This document shows, piece after piece, positions 1 through 8,317 of a stretch of 64,000 bases of DNA. The stretch's first letter is position 1, and each line of letters opens with the position of its first letter. This DNA comes from an uncultured Ferrovum sp. Lineage in GTDB: Bacteria; Pseudomonadota; Gammaproteobacteria; Burkholderiales; Ferrovaceae. The position numbers and the translations under genes were made by a program. The stretch lies in the NCBI GenBank assembly GCA_903893215.1, contig CAITLJ010000054.1, forward strand, positions 1 through 64,000, given 5' to 3'. A model generated the notes under the pieces. The model made no database searches. It was not told the origin of the DNA and saw only the letters and a list, made by a program, of their open reading frames with translations.

Positions 1-684
1 ACCACCGTAGGTTTGCGCCTGCGTGAGCAGGTCGCCCAGGGCAGCGCCGAATGGGCGGGTCAGGATGTAGGCTGACCAGAAACAGAGTACGGGGCTGATG
101 CCAGCTCGCCAAAGTCCGCCACTCAGGACAATCAGTCCCCCGAAAATCACCAATCCTCGGGTGAACCCCAGCCCCAGCGCCTCGGTTGCCAAATCCCCGG
201 CAGCAGTCCCCAGGGCGAAGGTACAAAGAATCGCTGCCCAGTAAAACCGCTCGCGTCGCGGGGTCACGATCGAAGTCATGGCCAGCGTGCCTTCGACTCG
301 ATGCCAAACCGCAAAAATGATGGTCAGCAAGCCGGCAAATGCCGCGGTGCTGATGTACAGACTGATGTTCAGGCCATCGGTCAGGAGGTCGGTGATCTGT
401 GTGCCGACCACACTGATCGTGACCACGGTCAGCCAGTAGAGCCATGGAGTAAACCGGGTGCTGCGCAGTTGAAAACCCAGCGCCCCTAACAGTAATGCAG
501 CCATGACAGTGCGCGTCAGTCCCTGACCCCAGCCAGCATGGATGGCGAGGAAATCCGCCCCCGTTTCACCCACCGTGGTGGAGAGTACCTTGATGCCCCA
601 AAAGCCCAGTGTGGCCGTGGGGACCTTGTTCCCGGCCGCCGCGCGCGCATCGTACGTCAATCTTTTCAGGCCGTTGTTCGTCAT
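1..684 (-). CDS. Polytopic membrane protein, COG4705-like, 3' part cut by window edge
   Basis: The minus strand stays open from an ATG at 684 to the window edge, giving 228 residues of a protein that continues outside. The N-terminus has the pattern LGFWGIKVLSTTVGETGADF followed by repeated hydrophobic spans separated by short basic loops, such as HRVEGTLAM. This matches my recollection of the COG4705 family of uncharacterised bacterial integral membrane proteins, usually about 250 residues, so most of the protein is here. No enzymatic function is established for the family. The frame stays open upstream of the chosen ATG without a clear ribosome binding site; I chose this ATG because it gives the usual family N-terminus. 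A 9-bp inverted repeat lies about 40 bp upstream. Confidence 0.72.
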   Translation of the reverse strand, partial: MTNNGLKRLTYDARAAAGNKVPTATLGFWGIKVLSTTVGETGADFLAIHAGWGQGLTRTVMAALLLGALGFQLRSTRFTPWLYWLTVVTISVVGTQITDLLTDGLNISLYISTAAFAGLLTIIFAVWHRVEGTLAMTSIVTPRRERFYWAAILCTFALGTAAGDLATEALGLGFTRGLVIFGGLIVLSGGLWRAGISPVLCFWSAYILTRPFGAALGDLLTQAQTYGG

Positions 685-722
685 GATGGTGAACCCGCTC
701 TGGACAGGAATGCCGCTGCAGC

Positions 723-757
723 AGGGTGCAAGGTCTTGAATGTTGACTTTGCACCCT
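723..757. promoter_or_regulatory. Inverted repeat upstream of the membrane protein gene
   Basis: AGGGTGCAA (723-731) is repeated exactly in inverse as TTGCACCCT (749-757), with a 17-bp spacer. It lies just upstream of the minus-strand membrane protein gene, where a promoter or operator is expected. The arm spacing would suit a dimeric regulator, but I cannot name one. Confidence 0.35.
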
Positions 758-1328
758 CTGGGGCATGATCGATGCACAGAATACGTGGCCAGACTTAGTC
801 AACACTTAGAATTGGTCACGGCCTGGTTCGTCGCTCGGTTCGGCTCGGCTCCCCTCGGCGCTCGTGTTCAAGGGACCGATGATAGGTGGGGGGGAACTCC
901 GGCCGGCGTCGCCCAGCCGGGGTTTACCGGCGGCTGCCTGACGCTGTCCTTCGTCAGCGGCACGGCCACCAGCGCGACCAACTCGGCATACAGCAGCAGC
1001 CAGAACATCACCGGACTGACCGGCAACACCGGCAGCAAGTTTGACCTTTACGTGAAACTGCCGGCGAACGTGATCACCGGAATGTCGGTCGAAACCTTCA
1101 CACTGTCTTTTGGCGGGGCTGACAGCAACCTGACAGCGTCCAGCTTCAACACCGCGTCAGCGCCGAACCCGGGGAGCACCCAATCGCCGCTGGCTGAATT
1201 GGGCATGACCAATGCCAGTGGCGTGGGCGGGTCGGGTTACGCCCTGATTGAAGCCTCTTTGGTGCTGGTATCCGAAAGGGAGACGCAGTATCTGCGTTCA
1301 TGCCAGCATGCTGCACGAAAGGGGTTAT
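758..1328. other. Intergenic stretch with no convincing gene
   Basis: A plus-strand frame is open across this stretch and could encode a Ser/Thr/Gly-rich segment (around 930-1200), but it has no start with a ribosome binding site, runs into the antitoxin gene in the wrong frame and resembles no family I know. I treat it as decayed or non-coding sequence. It contains a 7-G tract at 888-894 and the first copy of the 49-bp repeat. Confidence 0.4.
898..946. repeat. 49-bp dispersed repeat, copy A
   Basis: This segment aligns without gaps to 2051-2099 with 41 of 49 bases identical; the last 18 bases (GGCGGCTGCCTGACGCTG) are exact. Differences fall on all codon positions, so it looks like a DNA element rather than a shared protein domain. 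The two copies lie in direct orientation about 1.1 kb apart, around the toxin-antitoxin pair. Confidence 0.55.
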
Positions 1329-1589
1329 ATGCACGCCATCAAGACCGTTGGGAAAAGCGGACAGATCTCGCTCGGCAAAGCGCTGGCCAGAATGGAGTTC
1401 ATCGTGGAGCAGTTGCCCGACGGCGACATCATGCTCAAGCGCGCAGTGGTAATGCCGGTGAACGAACGCTGGCTCCACGAGCCCGCCATGAAGGAAAAGC
1501 TCGCGCGCGTTGAGGAGTGGATGCGCCAGAACCCACCCCGTGATACGGACCTTGAAGCTCTTGCGTCGAAGCTGGTCGGCGGGGCATGA
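1329..1589 (+). CDS. AbrB-like (swapped-hairpin) antitoxin
   Basis: An 86-residue protein whose first 45 residues (TVGKSGQISLGKALARMEF, then the EQLPDGDIMLKRAVVMPVN strand-turn-strand) resemble the swapped-hairpin AbrB/MazE/VapB DNA-binding fold. The rest is a charged helix with WMRQNPP, the type of tail that wraps and neutralises a toxin. The ATG at 1329 is preferred to an earlier in-frame ATG at 1308 because AAGGGG lies at a good distance before it. The stop codon overlaps an ATG (ATGA at 1586-1589), the usual coupling with a toxin gene. It would bind the toxin and repress the pair's own promoter. The family assignment rests on motif resemblance. Confidence 0.7.
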   Translation: MHAIKTVGKSGQISLGKALARMEFIVEQLPDGDIMLKRAVVMPVNERWLHEPAMKEKLARVEEWMRQNPPRDTDLEALASKLVGGA

Positions 1590-1887
1590 CCGAAACGACG
1601 CCAAAGTTCACCTTGACCTGAATGCGCCCAGCTTCCAGTCTGACCTGTTCAGCCTCGACGTCACCGAGGTCAAGAAAGTCTTCAAGACCTTCAATAAGCT
1701 GCGCGCATTGACCTGGAACGAGGTCTTCCGGGACAAAGGGCTCCACTGGGAAGAGGTCAAGAGCGTCCCGGGCAAATACACCATCCGCCTGTCGCAGTCA
1801 TACCGCGCCGTGGTCACGGGCGACGCTGGGTGGATGCGCTTTGCGGCCCTTCACCTTGACCACGATGGCGCCTACGGTAAAAAGTGA
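1561..1887 (+). CDS. RelE-like toxin, start uncertain, probably frameshifted
   Basis: The frame encodes SLDVTEVKKVFKTFNKLRAL, then W-x(3)-F, VKSVPGKYTIRLSQSYRAVV and a C-terminal LHLDHDGAYGKK. This layout (helical hairpin, then strands with Tyr/Arg and a terminal HLDHD-x-AY) resembles RelE/HigB-type ribosome-dependent mRNA interferases. The expected start, the ATG at 1586 overlapping the antitoxin stop, runs only 11 codons to TGA at 1619-1621. The toxin body is in the next frame, and adding one G near 1615 would join MTETTPKFTL to DLNAPSFQSD. As written, translation would need a TTG at 1561 (or 1510/1552, or GTG at 1540) inside the antitoxin gene. It is therefore either inactivated or uses an unusual start. 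Confidence 0.6.
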   Translation: MRRSWSAGHDRNDAKVHLDLNAPSFQSDLFSLDVTEVKKVFKTFNKLRALTWNEVFRDKGLHWEEVKSVPGKYTIRLSQSYRAVVTGDAGWMRFAALHLDHDGAYGKK

Positions 1888-2107
1888 CTCGCCATACCAT
1901 CGCTTTAGTTGCTTAACGAACGAATGTCGCCGAATTCTGCGGCGACGCTTATCGGGCCGACAACTATTCTGACGCAGGCAGCCGAAGCTGCGGCTGATCT
2001 TGCGTCAGTCAAGGCAAAAAAATAAGCCCGATAACCCACTGGATATGGGTTCCGGCCGGCATCGGCCTGTCCGGGTTCATGGGCGGCTGCCTGACGCTGG
2101 CTGTCGC
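1888..2107. other. Intergenic region after the toxin gene
   Basis: Short region between the toxin and the convergent PEP-CTERM gene. A 33-codon reading frame from ATG 1923 ends in a lysine-rich tail, but it has no ribosome binding site or recognisable family. The second 49-bp repeat copy lies at its end. Confidence 0.35.
2051..2099. repeat. 49-bp dispersed repeat, copy B
   Basis: Direct copy of 898-946 (41/49 identical, no gaps). It sits immediately past the 3' end of the PEP-CTERM gene. Confidence 0.55.
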
Positions 2108-2752
2108 TTACAAGGTGGCTCTGCGTCGGGCGAAACCTGCCATCGCCAGGATGCCGGCGATGGTCAAGGCCCAGGTGCCAGGCTCCGGGACAGCGGAAGC
2201 CGAACTTGTGAACGTCAGGTTGGTTGTGTTGAACACCCAGTTATTGACCGGGTCGGCCCCCCCGTTTGGCATGGCAACGGTATGGTTCCATAGCGACAAC
2301 TCGTGAATGGTTGAGCCGCTGACCGATACCACGGTATTGATCAGGCCATCATTCAGTGAGCCCGTCGAGAGCGCTACCCCGTTTGCGTCATAGGCCGTGT
2401 AGGTCGAATCTCCCCTGATTCCCGCAGTGCCGGTACCTTGATTGTTGAAAGTGAATGAAACATTGGATACATCGCCAGAAAAGACAAAATCCAGATAGGC
2501 AGCGGTCGGATAAACGGAGGTCGGCCCCAGCGAATTGGTAATTCCGGTATACAAGCCAGACCCGGTGGGGTTGGCTTGCGCCACGGCCTGGGTTCCGTTG
2601 ACATTCTGAAGGAAGACCGATAACCCGTCTGCGCTGAAGGTATTGACAGGCACTGCGCCCGTAAGGCCGGTGAAATCAATGGTGGTGGCATTGGCTGCTG
2701 AAATGCCGCAAATCAGGAAAAATGCAAAAGTCGAAAAAGATCTGCTGCTCAT
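2108..2752 (-). CDS. PEP-CTERM sorting domain protein
   Basis: 214 residues. An N-terminal signal peptide (MSSRSFSTFAFFLICGISAANA) is followed by a Gly/Thr/Asn/Ser-rich beta-type region (DFTGLTGAVPVNTFSADGLS onwards) and ends in VPEPGTWALTIAGILAMAGFA plus RRR. That tail is the classic PEP-CTERM signal: Pro-Glu-Pro, a hydrophobic span and a basic cluster. Such proteins are exported, processed by an exosortase and usually end up on the surface or in the extracellular matrix. No exosortase is in the window. The ATG at 2752 is chosen over an upstream one at 2836 because it gives the signal peptide and has AGGTG five bases before it. The lower GC and Asn/Thr richness set it apart from housekeeping neighbours. 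Confidence 0.9.
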   Translation of the reverse strand: MSSRSFSTFAFFLICGISAANATTIDFTGLTGAVPVNTFSADGLSVFLQNVNGTQAVAQANPTGSGLYTGITNSLGPTSVYPTAAYLDFVFSGDVSNVSFTFNNQGTGTAGIRGDSTYTAYDANGVALSTGSLNDGLINTVVSVSGSTIHELSLWNHTVAMPNGGADPVNNWVFNTTNLTFTSSASAVPEPGTWALTIAGILAMAGFARRRATL

Positions 2753-2988
2753 GGGGCACCTGTTTGAATAAATAAGCGAGAACACCCTGACTTGCATGAT
2801 TTGATTGCTGTCGGATATGGCTGAATTCTGCGGCAAGCCGAGTGTGCGCCACCGGGCAATGAATGTACAGATGCCTTGCAGTGAGGGGCAGCGTCTTCAT
2901 TTTGGCCGAATGTGCAGAAAAGGCGCTTGCGTATGTTCGGTCGGAGGATGGCGTCTGGCTGGTCTTTGCCCAGCCCCTGCGCCTTGGG

Positions 2989-3720
2989 TCAGGCGCTGAA
3001 GTGGACCGCCTCGACCCTGTCACCCTGGGCCAACAGGTAACCACCGGTCTGGTACCAGTCCGGCAACACCCAGCGCTGGCAAGGATGGCCATCCACCGTG
3101 TGCACATGGTGGCCGGGACGATGGGTGTGGCCATGGATCAGTCGATCGCACGCAAAACGACGGAACACCTCCACCACCGCTTGCTCGGTCACGTCCATGA
3201 TGTCTTCGCTTTTGGCGGCCTTGGCCCGGCCACTTTCCGCAGTGGCACCGCGCGCGATGCCGTGGCGCACCTCGATTGGCTGCGCCAGAAACTGCACCTG
3301 CCAGGCCGGTTGGCGCACCTGGCTGCGAAATGCCAGATAGCCAGTGTCATCGGTGCAGAGCAGGTCGCCATGCATCAGGATGGTGTCCTGACCGCCAACC
3401 GGCAGGCACACGGGGTCGTCGAGCAAGCGGATGCCCGCCTGCGCAGCAAAGGCTTCACCAATCAGGAAGTCGCGGTTGCCGTGCGTGAGCGCCACGGCGC
3501 AGCCCGTTCGCGCCAGGGCGGCGATGGCCTGCATCACCGTATTGGCGAGTGACGACGTGCGATCGTCGTCGCCCACCCAGTATTCGAACAGGTCACCCAG
3601 GATGAACAATTGGCCCGCAGCGCGGGCCGGCCCAGCCAGGGTGTCCAGAAAGCGCTGCACCTGCGCCGGACGTTCGTCACTCAGATGCACGTCGGACAGC
3701 AGCAGGGCGTGCTCGGTCAT
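2989..3720 (-). CDS. lpxH: UDP-2,3-diacylglucosamine diphosphatase LpxH
   Basis: 243 residues, the usual length. It hydrolyses UDP-2,3-diacylglucosamine to lipid X, the fourth step of lipid A synthesis, at the inner face of the cytoplasmic membrane. The calcineurin-like metallophosphatase signature is complete: DVH (residues 10-12), GDLFEYWVGDDD (from about 42), GNRDF (about 81-85), HGD (117-119) and HGHTHRP (near 196). It is the last gene of a minus-strand run with the PPIase gene 38 bp upstream, the ppiB-lpxH pairing common in proteobacteria. About 235 bp beyond its stop hold no gene. Confidence 0.96.
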   Translation of the reverse strand: MTEHALLLSDVHLSDERPAQVQRFLDTLAGPARAAGQLFILGDLFEYWVGDDDRTSSLANTVMQAIAALARTGCAVALTHGNRDFLIGEAFAAQAGIRLLDDPVCLPVGGQDTILMHGDLLCTDDTGYLAFRSQVRQPAWQVQFLAQPIEVRHGIARGATAESGRAKAAKSEDIMDVTEQAVVEVFRRFACDRLIHGHTHRPGHHVHTVDGHPCQRWVLPDWYQTGGYLLAQGDRVEAVHFSA

Positions 3721-3758
3721 GCGTGTGGATTCGGGTACGCGTCAGCGCGCCAGTCCGC

Positions 3759-4385
3759 TCAGCACTCTTCGGCCGACAGGATCACCACATCTTCACGCGG
3801 CCAGTCGGCCATGCCCATGCGACTGCCGGTCGCCACGCCCTTGATCTTGTCGACCACGTCCTGGCCTTCGACCACCTTGCCGAACACGGCATAGCCGAAA
3901 CCGCGCGGGTTCGGTGCCGTAAAGTTGAGGAAGTCGTTGTTGTTCACGTTGATGAAGAATTGCGCCGTGGCCGAATGCGGGTCGCCGGTTCGGGCCATCG
4001 CAATGGTGTAGGTGTCGTTCTTCAGGCCGTTGGCCGCCTCGTTTTCGATCGGTGCCTGGGTGGGTTTTTGCGCCCCCTTGGTGTCGAAGCCGCCGCCCTG
4101 GATCATGAAGCCCGGGATCACGCGGTGGAACAGGGTGCCCGCGTAATGACCGGCCTTCACATAGGCGAGGAAGTTGGCCACGCTTTTCGGGGCTTTTTCC
4201 TGGTCGAGTTCGAGGACGATGTCACCAGCACTGGTTTTCAGACGGACCATGGTTTTTCCTTTGGGGGCTTTGCTGCAATGGGCGGTGGACGCTGCTTCTG
4301 CGGCGCTACCGGGAAGGGCGATCAAGGCGGTGGGCACCAGCAGGGTGGCGGCGACCAGCGACAACATCAGACGGCGGACTTGCAT
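3759..4385 (-). CDS. Periplasmic cyclophilin-type peptidyl-prolyl isomerase
   Basis: 208 residues. It starts with a signal peptide ([20 protein letters not shown] to the GSAAEA cleavage region) followed by a cyclophilin domain: [33 protein letters not shown] and [14 protein letters not shown] are hallmark motifs. It catalyses cis-trans isomerisation of prolyl bonds during folding; the signal peptide places it in the periplasm, like PpiA. The ATG at 4385 has GGAG upstream and yields the signal peptide; an in-frame ATG at 4445 would bury it. Its neighbour lpxH lies downstream in the same direction. Confidence 0.93.
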   Translation of the reverse strand: MQVRRLMLSLVAATLLVPTALIALPGSAAEAASTAHCSKAPKGKTMVRLKTSAGDIVLELDQEKAPKSVANFLAYVKAGHYAGTLFHRVIPGFMIQGGGFDTKGAQKPTQAPIENEAANGLKNDTYTIAMARTGDPHSATAQFFINVNNNDFLNFTAPNPRGFGYAVFGKVVEGQDVVDKIKGVATGSRMGMADWPREDVVILSAEEC

Positions 4386-4472
4386 GGGACGGAACTCCAC
4401 AATCAGGGTGGGTAAGGAACCGGTGGCGGGCAGTTTAGCCTGCACGCCTGAAATAGGCCACGGGAACGGACT

Positions 4473-5741
4473 TCAGTTGCGTGCGGTGCGCAAAGGTTCC
4501 ACCGCCCCCAAGGGCCAGAAATGCTCATCGACCGCGCCACGATCTTCGCCGCTGCGCACCAGCAACAGATCGGATTCGCCAGGATAGGCATACAGGCTGG
4601 CGGCTGCGGTCTGCGGGTTCAGTATGGTTTCGCTGCCCAGTCGCGCCAGGGCGCGGGTCCTGCGGGCTTCGCGTTCGGCGGGATCGATCCACTCCAGCTG
4701 GTCCGCGACCAGCAGCACCGTTCCCGGCGCTGACAGCGATGATGCCAGCGCCAGCAAATCCTCGTTGGACACTGCCAGGCAGCCGTTGGTGGAGTGGGGC
4801 AACCCATCGTGTTGCCCAGGTGCGGAACCATGCAGCCAGATGCCGGAACCCAGATGGCCTTGCCATTGATCCCACCGGTTGGGGAACTGCAGAGGCCACG
4901 CGCCTGCGCCTGCCAGCGGCGGCAATTGGCTGGCGGGCAGCCGATGCCCGAGGCTGTATATGCCCACCGGTGTGCGCTGGTCTCCCGGCATGTGTTTGTG
5001 CGAGCCGCGCGCACCGGTGCTCAGGTAGACGTGCCGGGTCAACTGGAATGTGCCGCCGATGCGCTGCAGGACGTACAGCCGCGCCTGTGACACATCGGCG
5101 GCGAGCACCGTGTGCACGGTGGGGGCAACTTGCAGCAGGTTGGCGGGCAACCAGCCGGCGGGCGCTGTCGGCTGGCGCTGGGCCGCCAGTCGCAGTGCAG
5201 CTTCCTCGCCCAGATCGGCAGGCGGTGTCACCGCGCCGGCGCGCGCACTGGAGCGCTCGACCGGTTCTACAGACGGCAGGCGCCACCCGGCCGCCAGCAG
5301 GCCGCGCAGGGTAAGGGCAGGCCGAAAATCAGGGTATTGCCGAAGCAGCGCGTCGAGCTGCGCCTGTGCGCTGACCAGATCGCCGTGTTCGGCAGCCTGC
5401 CAGGCATAGGCGGCCAGCGCTTCGGGGCTGAGTGCGCGCGCCGGCACGTCAAGTACGGCTGCTTCGGCGCTGCCGGCGCCAGCCGGTTCTGCCGCGGGCG
5501 CACGCAGATTGGCCCAGAAAGCGGTGAGCGCAGCGTATGGCGCAACAAGCCCGGACTGCGCCGATGCGCTGTCGGCGCTGACCAGAATGGCGTCGGCCAG
5601 CAGCGCGATCGGGCTCGACATGGCACCTGACCGTGCCGGTACCGGCGCGCCGAGCGTCCACACCATGGTGGCCAGCGCGAGCGAACATGCGCCGCCCAGC
5701 CAGCCCATCGGCCCCCGGGGCAGTCGTTGCTTCCAGGACAT
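4473..5741 (-). CDS. L,D-transpeptidase (YkuD domain)
   Basis: 422 residues with an N-terminal membrane anchor or signal sequence (GWLGGACSLALATMVWTLGA). A region around residues 100-150 (AAEHGDLVSAQAQLDALLRQ) looks like a TPR-type helical pair. From about 205 a YkuD catalytic domain carries KHMPGDQRTPVGIYSL, GIWLHGSAPG and STNGCLAVSN, with the catalytic cysteine near 321. Such enzymes form 3-3 peptidoglycan cross-links or attach proteins to peptidoglycan in the periplasm. The motif reads STNGC rather than SHGC, as I recall for the ErfK-like branch that acts on meso-DAP stems. The substrate is not determined by the sequence. Confidence 0.88.
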   Translation of the reverse strand: MSWKQRLPRGPMGWLGGACSLALATMVWTLGAPVPARSGAMSSPIALLADAILVSADSASAQSGLVAPYAALTAFWANLRAPAAEPAGAGSAEAAVLDVPARALSPEALAAYAWQAAEHGDLVSAQAQLDALLRQYPDFRPALTLRGLLAAGWRLPSVEPVERSSARAGAVTPPADLGEEAALRLAAQRQPTAPAGWLPANLLQVAPTVHTVLAADVSQARLYVLQRIGGTFQLTRHVYLSTGARGSHKHMPGDQRTPVGIYSLGHRLPASQLPPLAGAGAWPLQFPNRWDQWQGHLGSGIWLHGSAPGQHDGLPHSTNGCLAVSNEDLLALASSLSAPGTVLLVADQLEWIDPAEREARRTRALARLGSETILNPQTAAASLYAYPGESDLLLVRSGEDRGAVDEHFWPLGAVEPLRTARN

Positions 5742-5776
5742 CAGGCCACCTGTTGTTGAACCATGCAGGGCGTCAC

Positions 5777-6823
5777 TCAGCCGCGCACGCGTTCCTCGAC
5801 GATCATCCAGTGATCGCCTTTGCGCTGCAGTACCAGCGTCTTGTCGTTTGACGACTTCAGGTTGGTCGAGCTGTATTTTTGCTTGAACGACACCTGCGCC
5901 GTGTCCTTGCCGTTCAGTGTCACCTTGACGTCATGCAAGGCGACAGTGATCGGGCCCGGCTTGCCCAGACGTTCGCGGCGCTGTTTTTCCCAGTCTGCGC
6001 GGCTTTCGCCGTTGGGGGTCTTGAAGTCGCTGCCGTAGTAACCCAGATACGCTTCCACATCCTTGCTCGACCAGGCCTGCGCCCACATGCGTGCCGTCTC
6101 GGCGGCGGACGACTGATCAGCCGAATCCTTGCCGCCCTCGGATTCCTTGGCTTCCTTGGCCGGTTTGGCGGCCGGTGCTGCTGCTGCCACCTTCGTTGCA
6201 GCGGCGGCAGCGGAGGCAGCGGCCGAGGTCTCGGCCCGGCTTTCCGGCTTGCTGTCGGCCCGGCTTTCCGGCTTGCTGTCAGCCTTGGCCAACGCGGTGG
6301 GCGAGGTGTTGAACAGGCCCTTGATCATGCTGAGTTTGGTGGCTGCTGTGGTGTTGTTTTTGTCGAGTTGCAGCGCCTTGTCATAGGACTTGGTAGCCAG
6401 TTTGGCGTACACATCGCCCAGGTTTTCATGCGCCGTGCCATAGCTCGGGTGGGTATGAATGGCCAGTTCCAGCGCATTGCGCGCTTTCTCGTACTGACCC
6501 TGCGACGCGTAGATCACCGCCAGATTATTGTAAGGCTCGGGCAGTTCCGGAAACTCTTCGGTCAGCGCGCTGAAAATCTGGATGGCGTCGGCCTGCTTGC
6601 CGGTTTCGGTCAGCACGATGCCCTTCAGGAAGCGTCCTTGCGCGTCCTTGGGATGTGCGGCGAGATAGGCATTGGCCTTGTCCAGCGCCGGACCATACGA
6701 GCCCGCACTGATCAGCCTGGTGACGTCCTGCAGGTCATCAGCCTGCGCCACAGCACTGCCGAGCAGGAAAATGCTGGCGCTGACGAGGAGGGCGACGGGG
6801 CGAAGGAGGGCTTGGACTCTCAT
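5777..6823 (-). CDS. Exported TPR protein with C-terminal NTF2/SnoaL-like domain
   Basis: 348 residues: signal peptide (LLVSASIFLLGSAVAQA), three to four TPR units (about 35-160; PEPYNNLAVIYASQGQYEKA is typical), a low-complexity Ala/Lys/Glu linker (about 170-240) and a C-terminal domain (AQAWSSKDVEAYLGYYGSDF to the end) resembling the SnoaL/NTF2-like L,D-transpeptidase-associated domain. The next gene in the same direction is an L,D-transpeptidase, so a scaffold role in periplasmic cell-wall work is a reasonable inference. The linker contains a perfect duplication of eight residues (ADSKPESR) from a 24-bp tandem repeat. No catalytic residues are evident. Confidence 0.8.
   Translation of the reverse strand: MRVQALLRPVALLVSASIFLLGSAVAQADDLQDVTRLISAGSYGPALDKANAYLAAHPKDAQGRFLKGIVLTETGKQADAIQIFSALTEEFPELPEPYNNLAVIYASQGQYEKARNALELAIHTHPSYGTAHENLGDVYAKLATKSYDKALQLDKNNTTAATKLSMIKGLFNTSPTALAKADSKPESRADSKPESRAETSAAASAAAAATKVAAAAPAAKPAKEAKESEGGKDSADQSSAAETARMWAQAWSSKDVEAYLGYYGSDFKTPNGESRADWEKQRRERLGKPGPITVALHDVKVTLNGKDTAQVSFKQKYSSTNLKSSNDKTLVLQRKGDHWMIVEERVRG
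6231..6278. repeat. 24-bp tandem duplication inside the TPR gene
   Basis: Two back-to-back copies of a 24-bp unit starting TCGGCCCGGCTTTCC. Being a multiple of three it keeps frame and duplicates ADSKPESR in the linker. Confidence 0.9.
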
Positions 6824-6903
6824 GTATACTCGATTGGTTTATTGGTGAAAAGCCAGCAGGGACGCGCAGAAATCATACCGCAAGGTCCGCTGCCGCATAA
6901 CGA

Positions 6904-8304
6904 ATGCTAAGAATATACAACTCCTTATCTCGGAAAATCGAGCCTTTTGTTCCGCTCGAACCGTCGCACGTGCGCATGTATGTCTGCGGCATCACGGTCT
7001 ACGACCGCTGCCATCTGGGTCATGGACGCATGATGGTGGTGTTCGACATGGTGCAGCGCTGGCTGGAGGCCAGCGGCTATGCAGTCACCTATGTCCGCAA
7101 CATCACCGACATCGACGACAAGATCATCGAGCGTGCCGCCTTCAACGGCGAGCCCATCGAGGCACTGACCGGTCGCATGATTGCGCTGATGGACAGCGAT
7201 TTTGGCGCGCTCGGCGTGCGTACCCCCACCCATCAGCCACGGGCCACGGCCTACGTGCCGGGCATGGTATCGATGATCGGACAGCTCATCGACAAGGGAC
7301 TGGCCTATCGCGGTGACAACGGGGATGTGTTTTACGCGGTGCGCAAGTTTGCAGGCTACGGCAAGCTGTCTGGCAAGTCGCTGGATGACCTGCGTGCCGG
7401 CGAGCGCGTCGACGTGGACACCTTCAAGCAGGACCCGCTCGACTTCGTGCTCTGGAAATCAGCCAAGCCGGGCGAGCCTTTTTGGTCGTCGCCCTGGGGG
7501 GCTGGCCGGCCGGGCTGGCATATCGAATGCTCGGTGATGAGCGAGGCCTTGCTCGGGCCGCATTTCGACATTCATGGCGGCGGGCAGGACCTGCAGTTTC
7601 CGCATCACGAAAACGAGATTGCACAGAGCGAGGGCTGCCATGGCCATACGTTCGTCAATACCTGGATGCATAACGGCTTTCTGCGCGTGAATGACGAGAA
7701 GATGTCCAAGTCGCTCGGCAACTTCTTCACCGTGGCGGATGTGCTGCAGGTGTTCGATGCGGAAGCGGTGCGTTTCTTCCTGCTGCGCGGCCACTACCGC
7801 ACCCAGCTCAATTACACCGACGGGCACCTGGAAGATGCCCGGCAGGCGCTCAACACGCTGTATACGGCGGTACGCACGCATGGCGCGCTGGCCACCGTGG
7901 CGCGCAGTACGCCGGTTGACTGGCAGCATCCTGTCGCGGCGCGTTTCCGTGCCGCCATGGATGAGGACTTCAACACGGCCGAAGCGGTGGCGCAGCTGTT
8001 CGAGTTGGCGCGCGAGTTCAACCGTGACGGCAGCATGGCCGACGGCGTGCTGCTGTTCCAGCTGGCCGGCGTGCTGGGCTTTCTGGAGCGCGACCCCGAA
8101 GCGTGGTTCAAGGGCGGCAGCGGCCGGGTGGCTGCGGCGGGCGATGTCGACGCCGATCGCGCGATCGACGCGCTGGTGGCAGCCCGGCTGGAAGCGCGCA
8201 AGGCGCGCAATTTTGTGGAATCCGATCGGATCCGCGACGTGCTGGTGGCGCAGGGCATCGTGCTGGAGGACGGTGCCGGCGGCACCACCTGGAAACGTAC
8301 CTGA
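6904..8304 (+). CDS. cysS: Cysteinyl-tRNA synthetase
   Basis: 466 residues, full length. It charges tRNA-Cys in the cytoplasm. Class I signatures are present: zinc ligand Cys28 in YVCGITVYD, the HIGH variant HLGHG (37-41), the zinc-binding stretch WHIECS to HHENE, and KMSKS (266-270). The start [15 protein letters not shown] matches the family. It is transcribed away from the TPR gene, leaving about 80 bp for two promoters. The downstream cytochrome gene begins 13 bp after its stop, so the two may share a transcript although their functions are unrelated. Confidence 0.98.
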   Translation: MLRIYNSLSRKIEPFVPLEPSHVRMYVCGITVYDRCHLGHGRMMVVFDMVQRWLEASGYAVTYVRNITDIDDKIIERAAFNGEPIEALTGRMIALMDSDFGALGVRTPTHQPRATAYVPGMVSMIGQLIDKGLAYRGDNGDVFYAVRKFAGYGKLSGKSLDDLRAGERVDVDTFKQDPLDFVLWKSAKPGEPFWSSPWGAGRPGWHIECSVMSEALLGPHFDIHGGGQDLQFPHHENEIAQSEGCHGHTFVNTWMHNGFLRVNDEKMSKSLGNFFTVADVLQVFDAEAVRFFLLRGHYRTQLNYTDGHLEDARQALNTLYTAVRTHGALATVARSTPVDWQHPVAARFRAAMDEDFNTAEAVAQLFELAREFNRDGSMADGVLLFQLAGVLGFLERDPEAWFKGGSGRVAAAGDVDADRAIDALVAARLEARKARNFVESDRIRDVLVAQGIVLEDGAGGTTWKRT

Positions 8305-8317
8305 GGATTGCCCTGCA

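Noticed and set aside
740-1513. 257-codon plus-strand frame over the accessory edge
   Set aside because: It crosses the repeat copy and the antitoxin gene in another frame, has no ribosome binding site and no family resemblance; the Ser/Thr-rich middle may be decayed coding DNA.
7691-8317. N-terminal extension of the fused cytochrome overlapping cysS
   Set aside because: The extension is Arg/Cys/Ser-rich shadow sequence of cysS; the signal sequence begins after ATG 8318.
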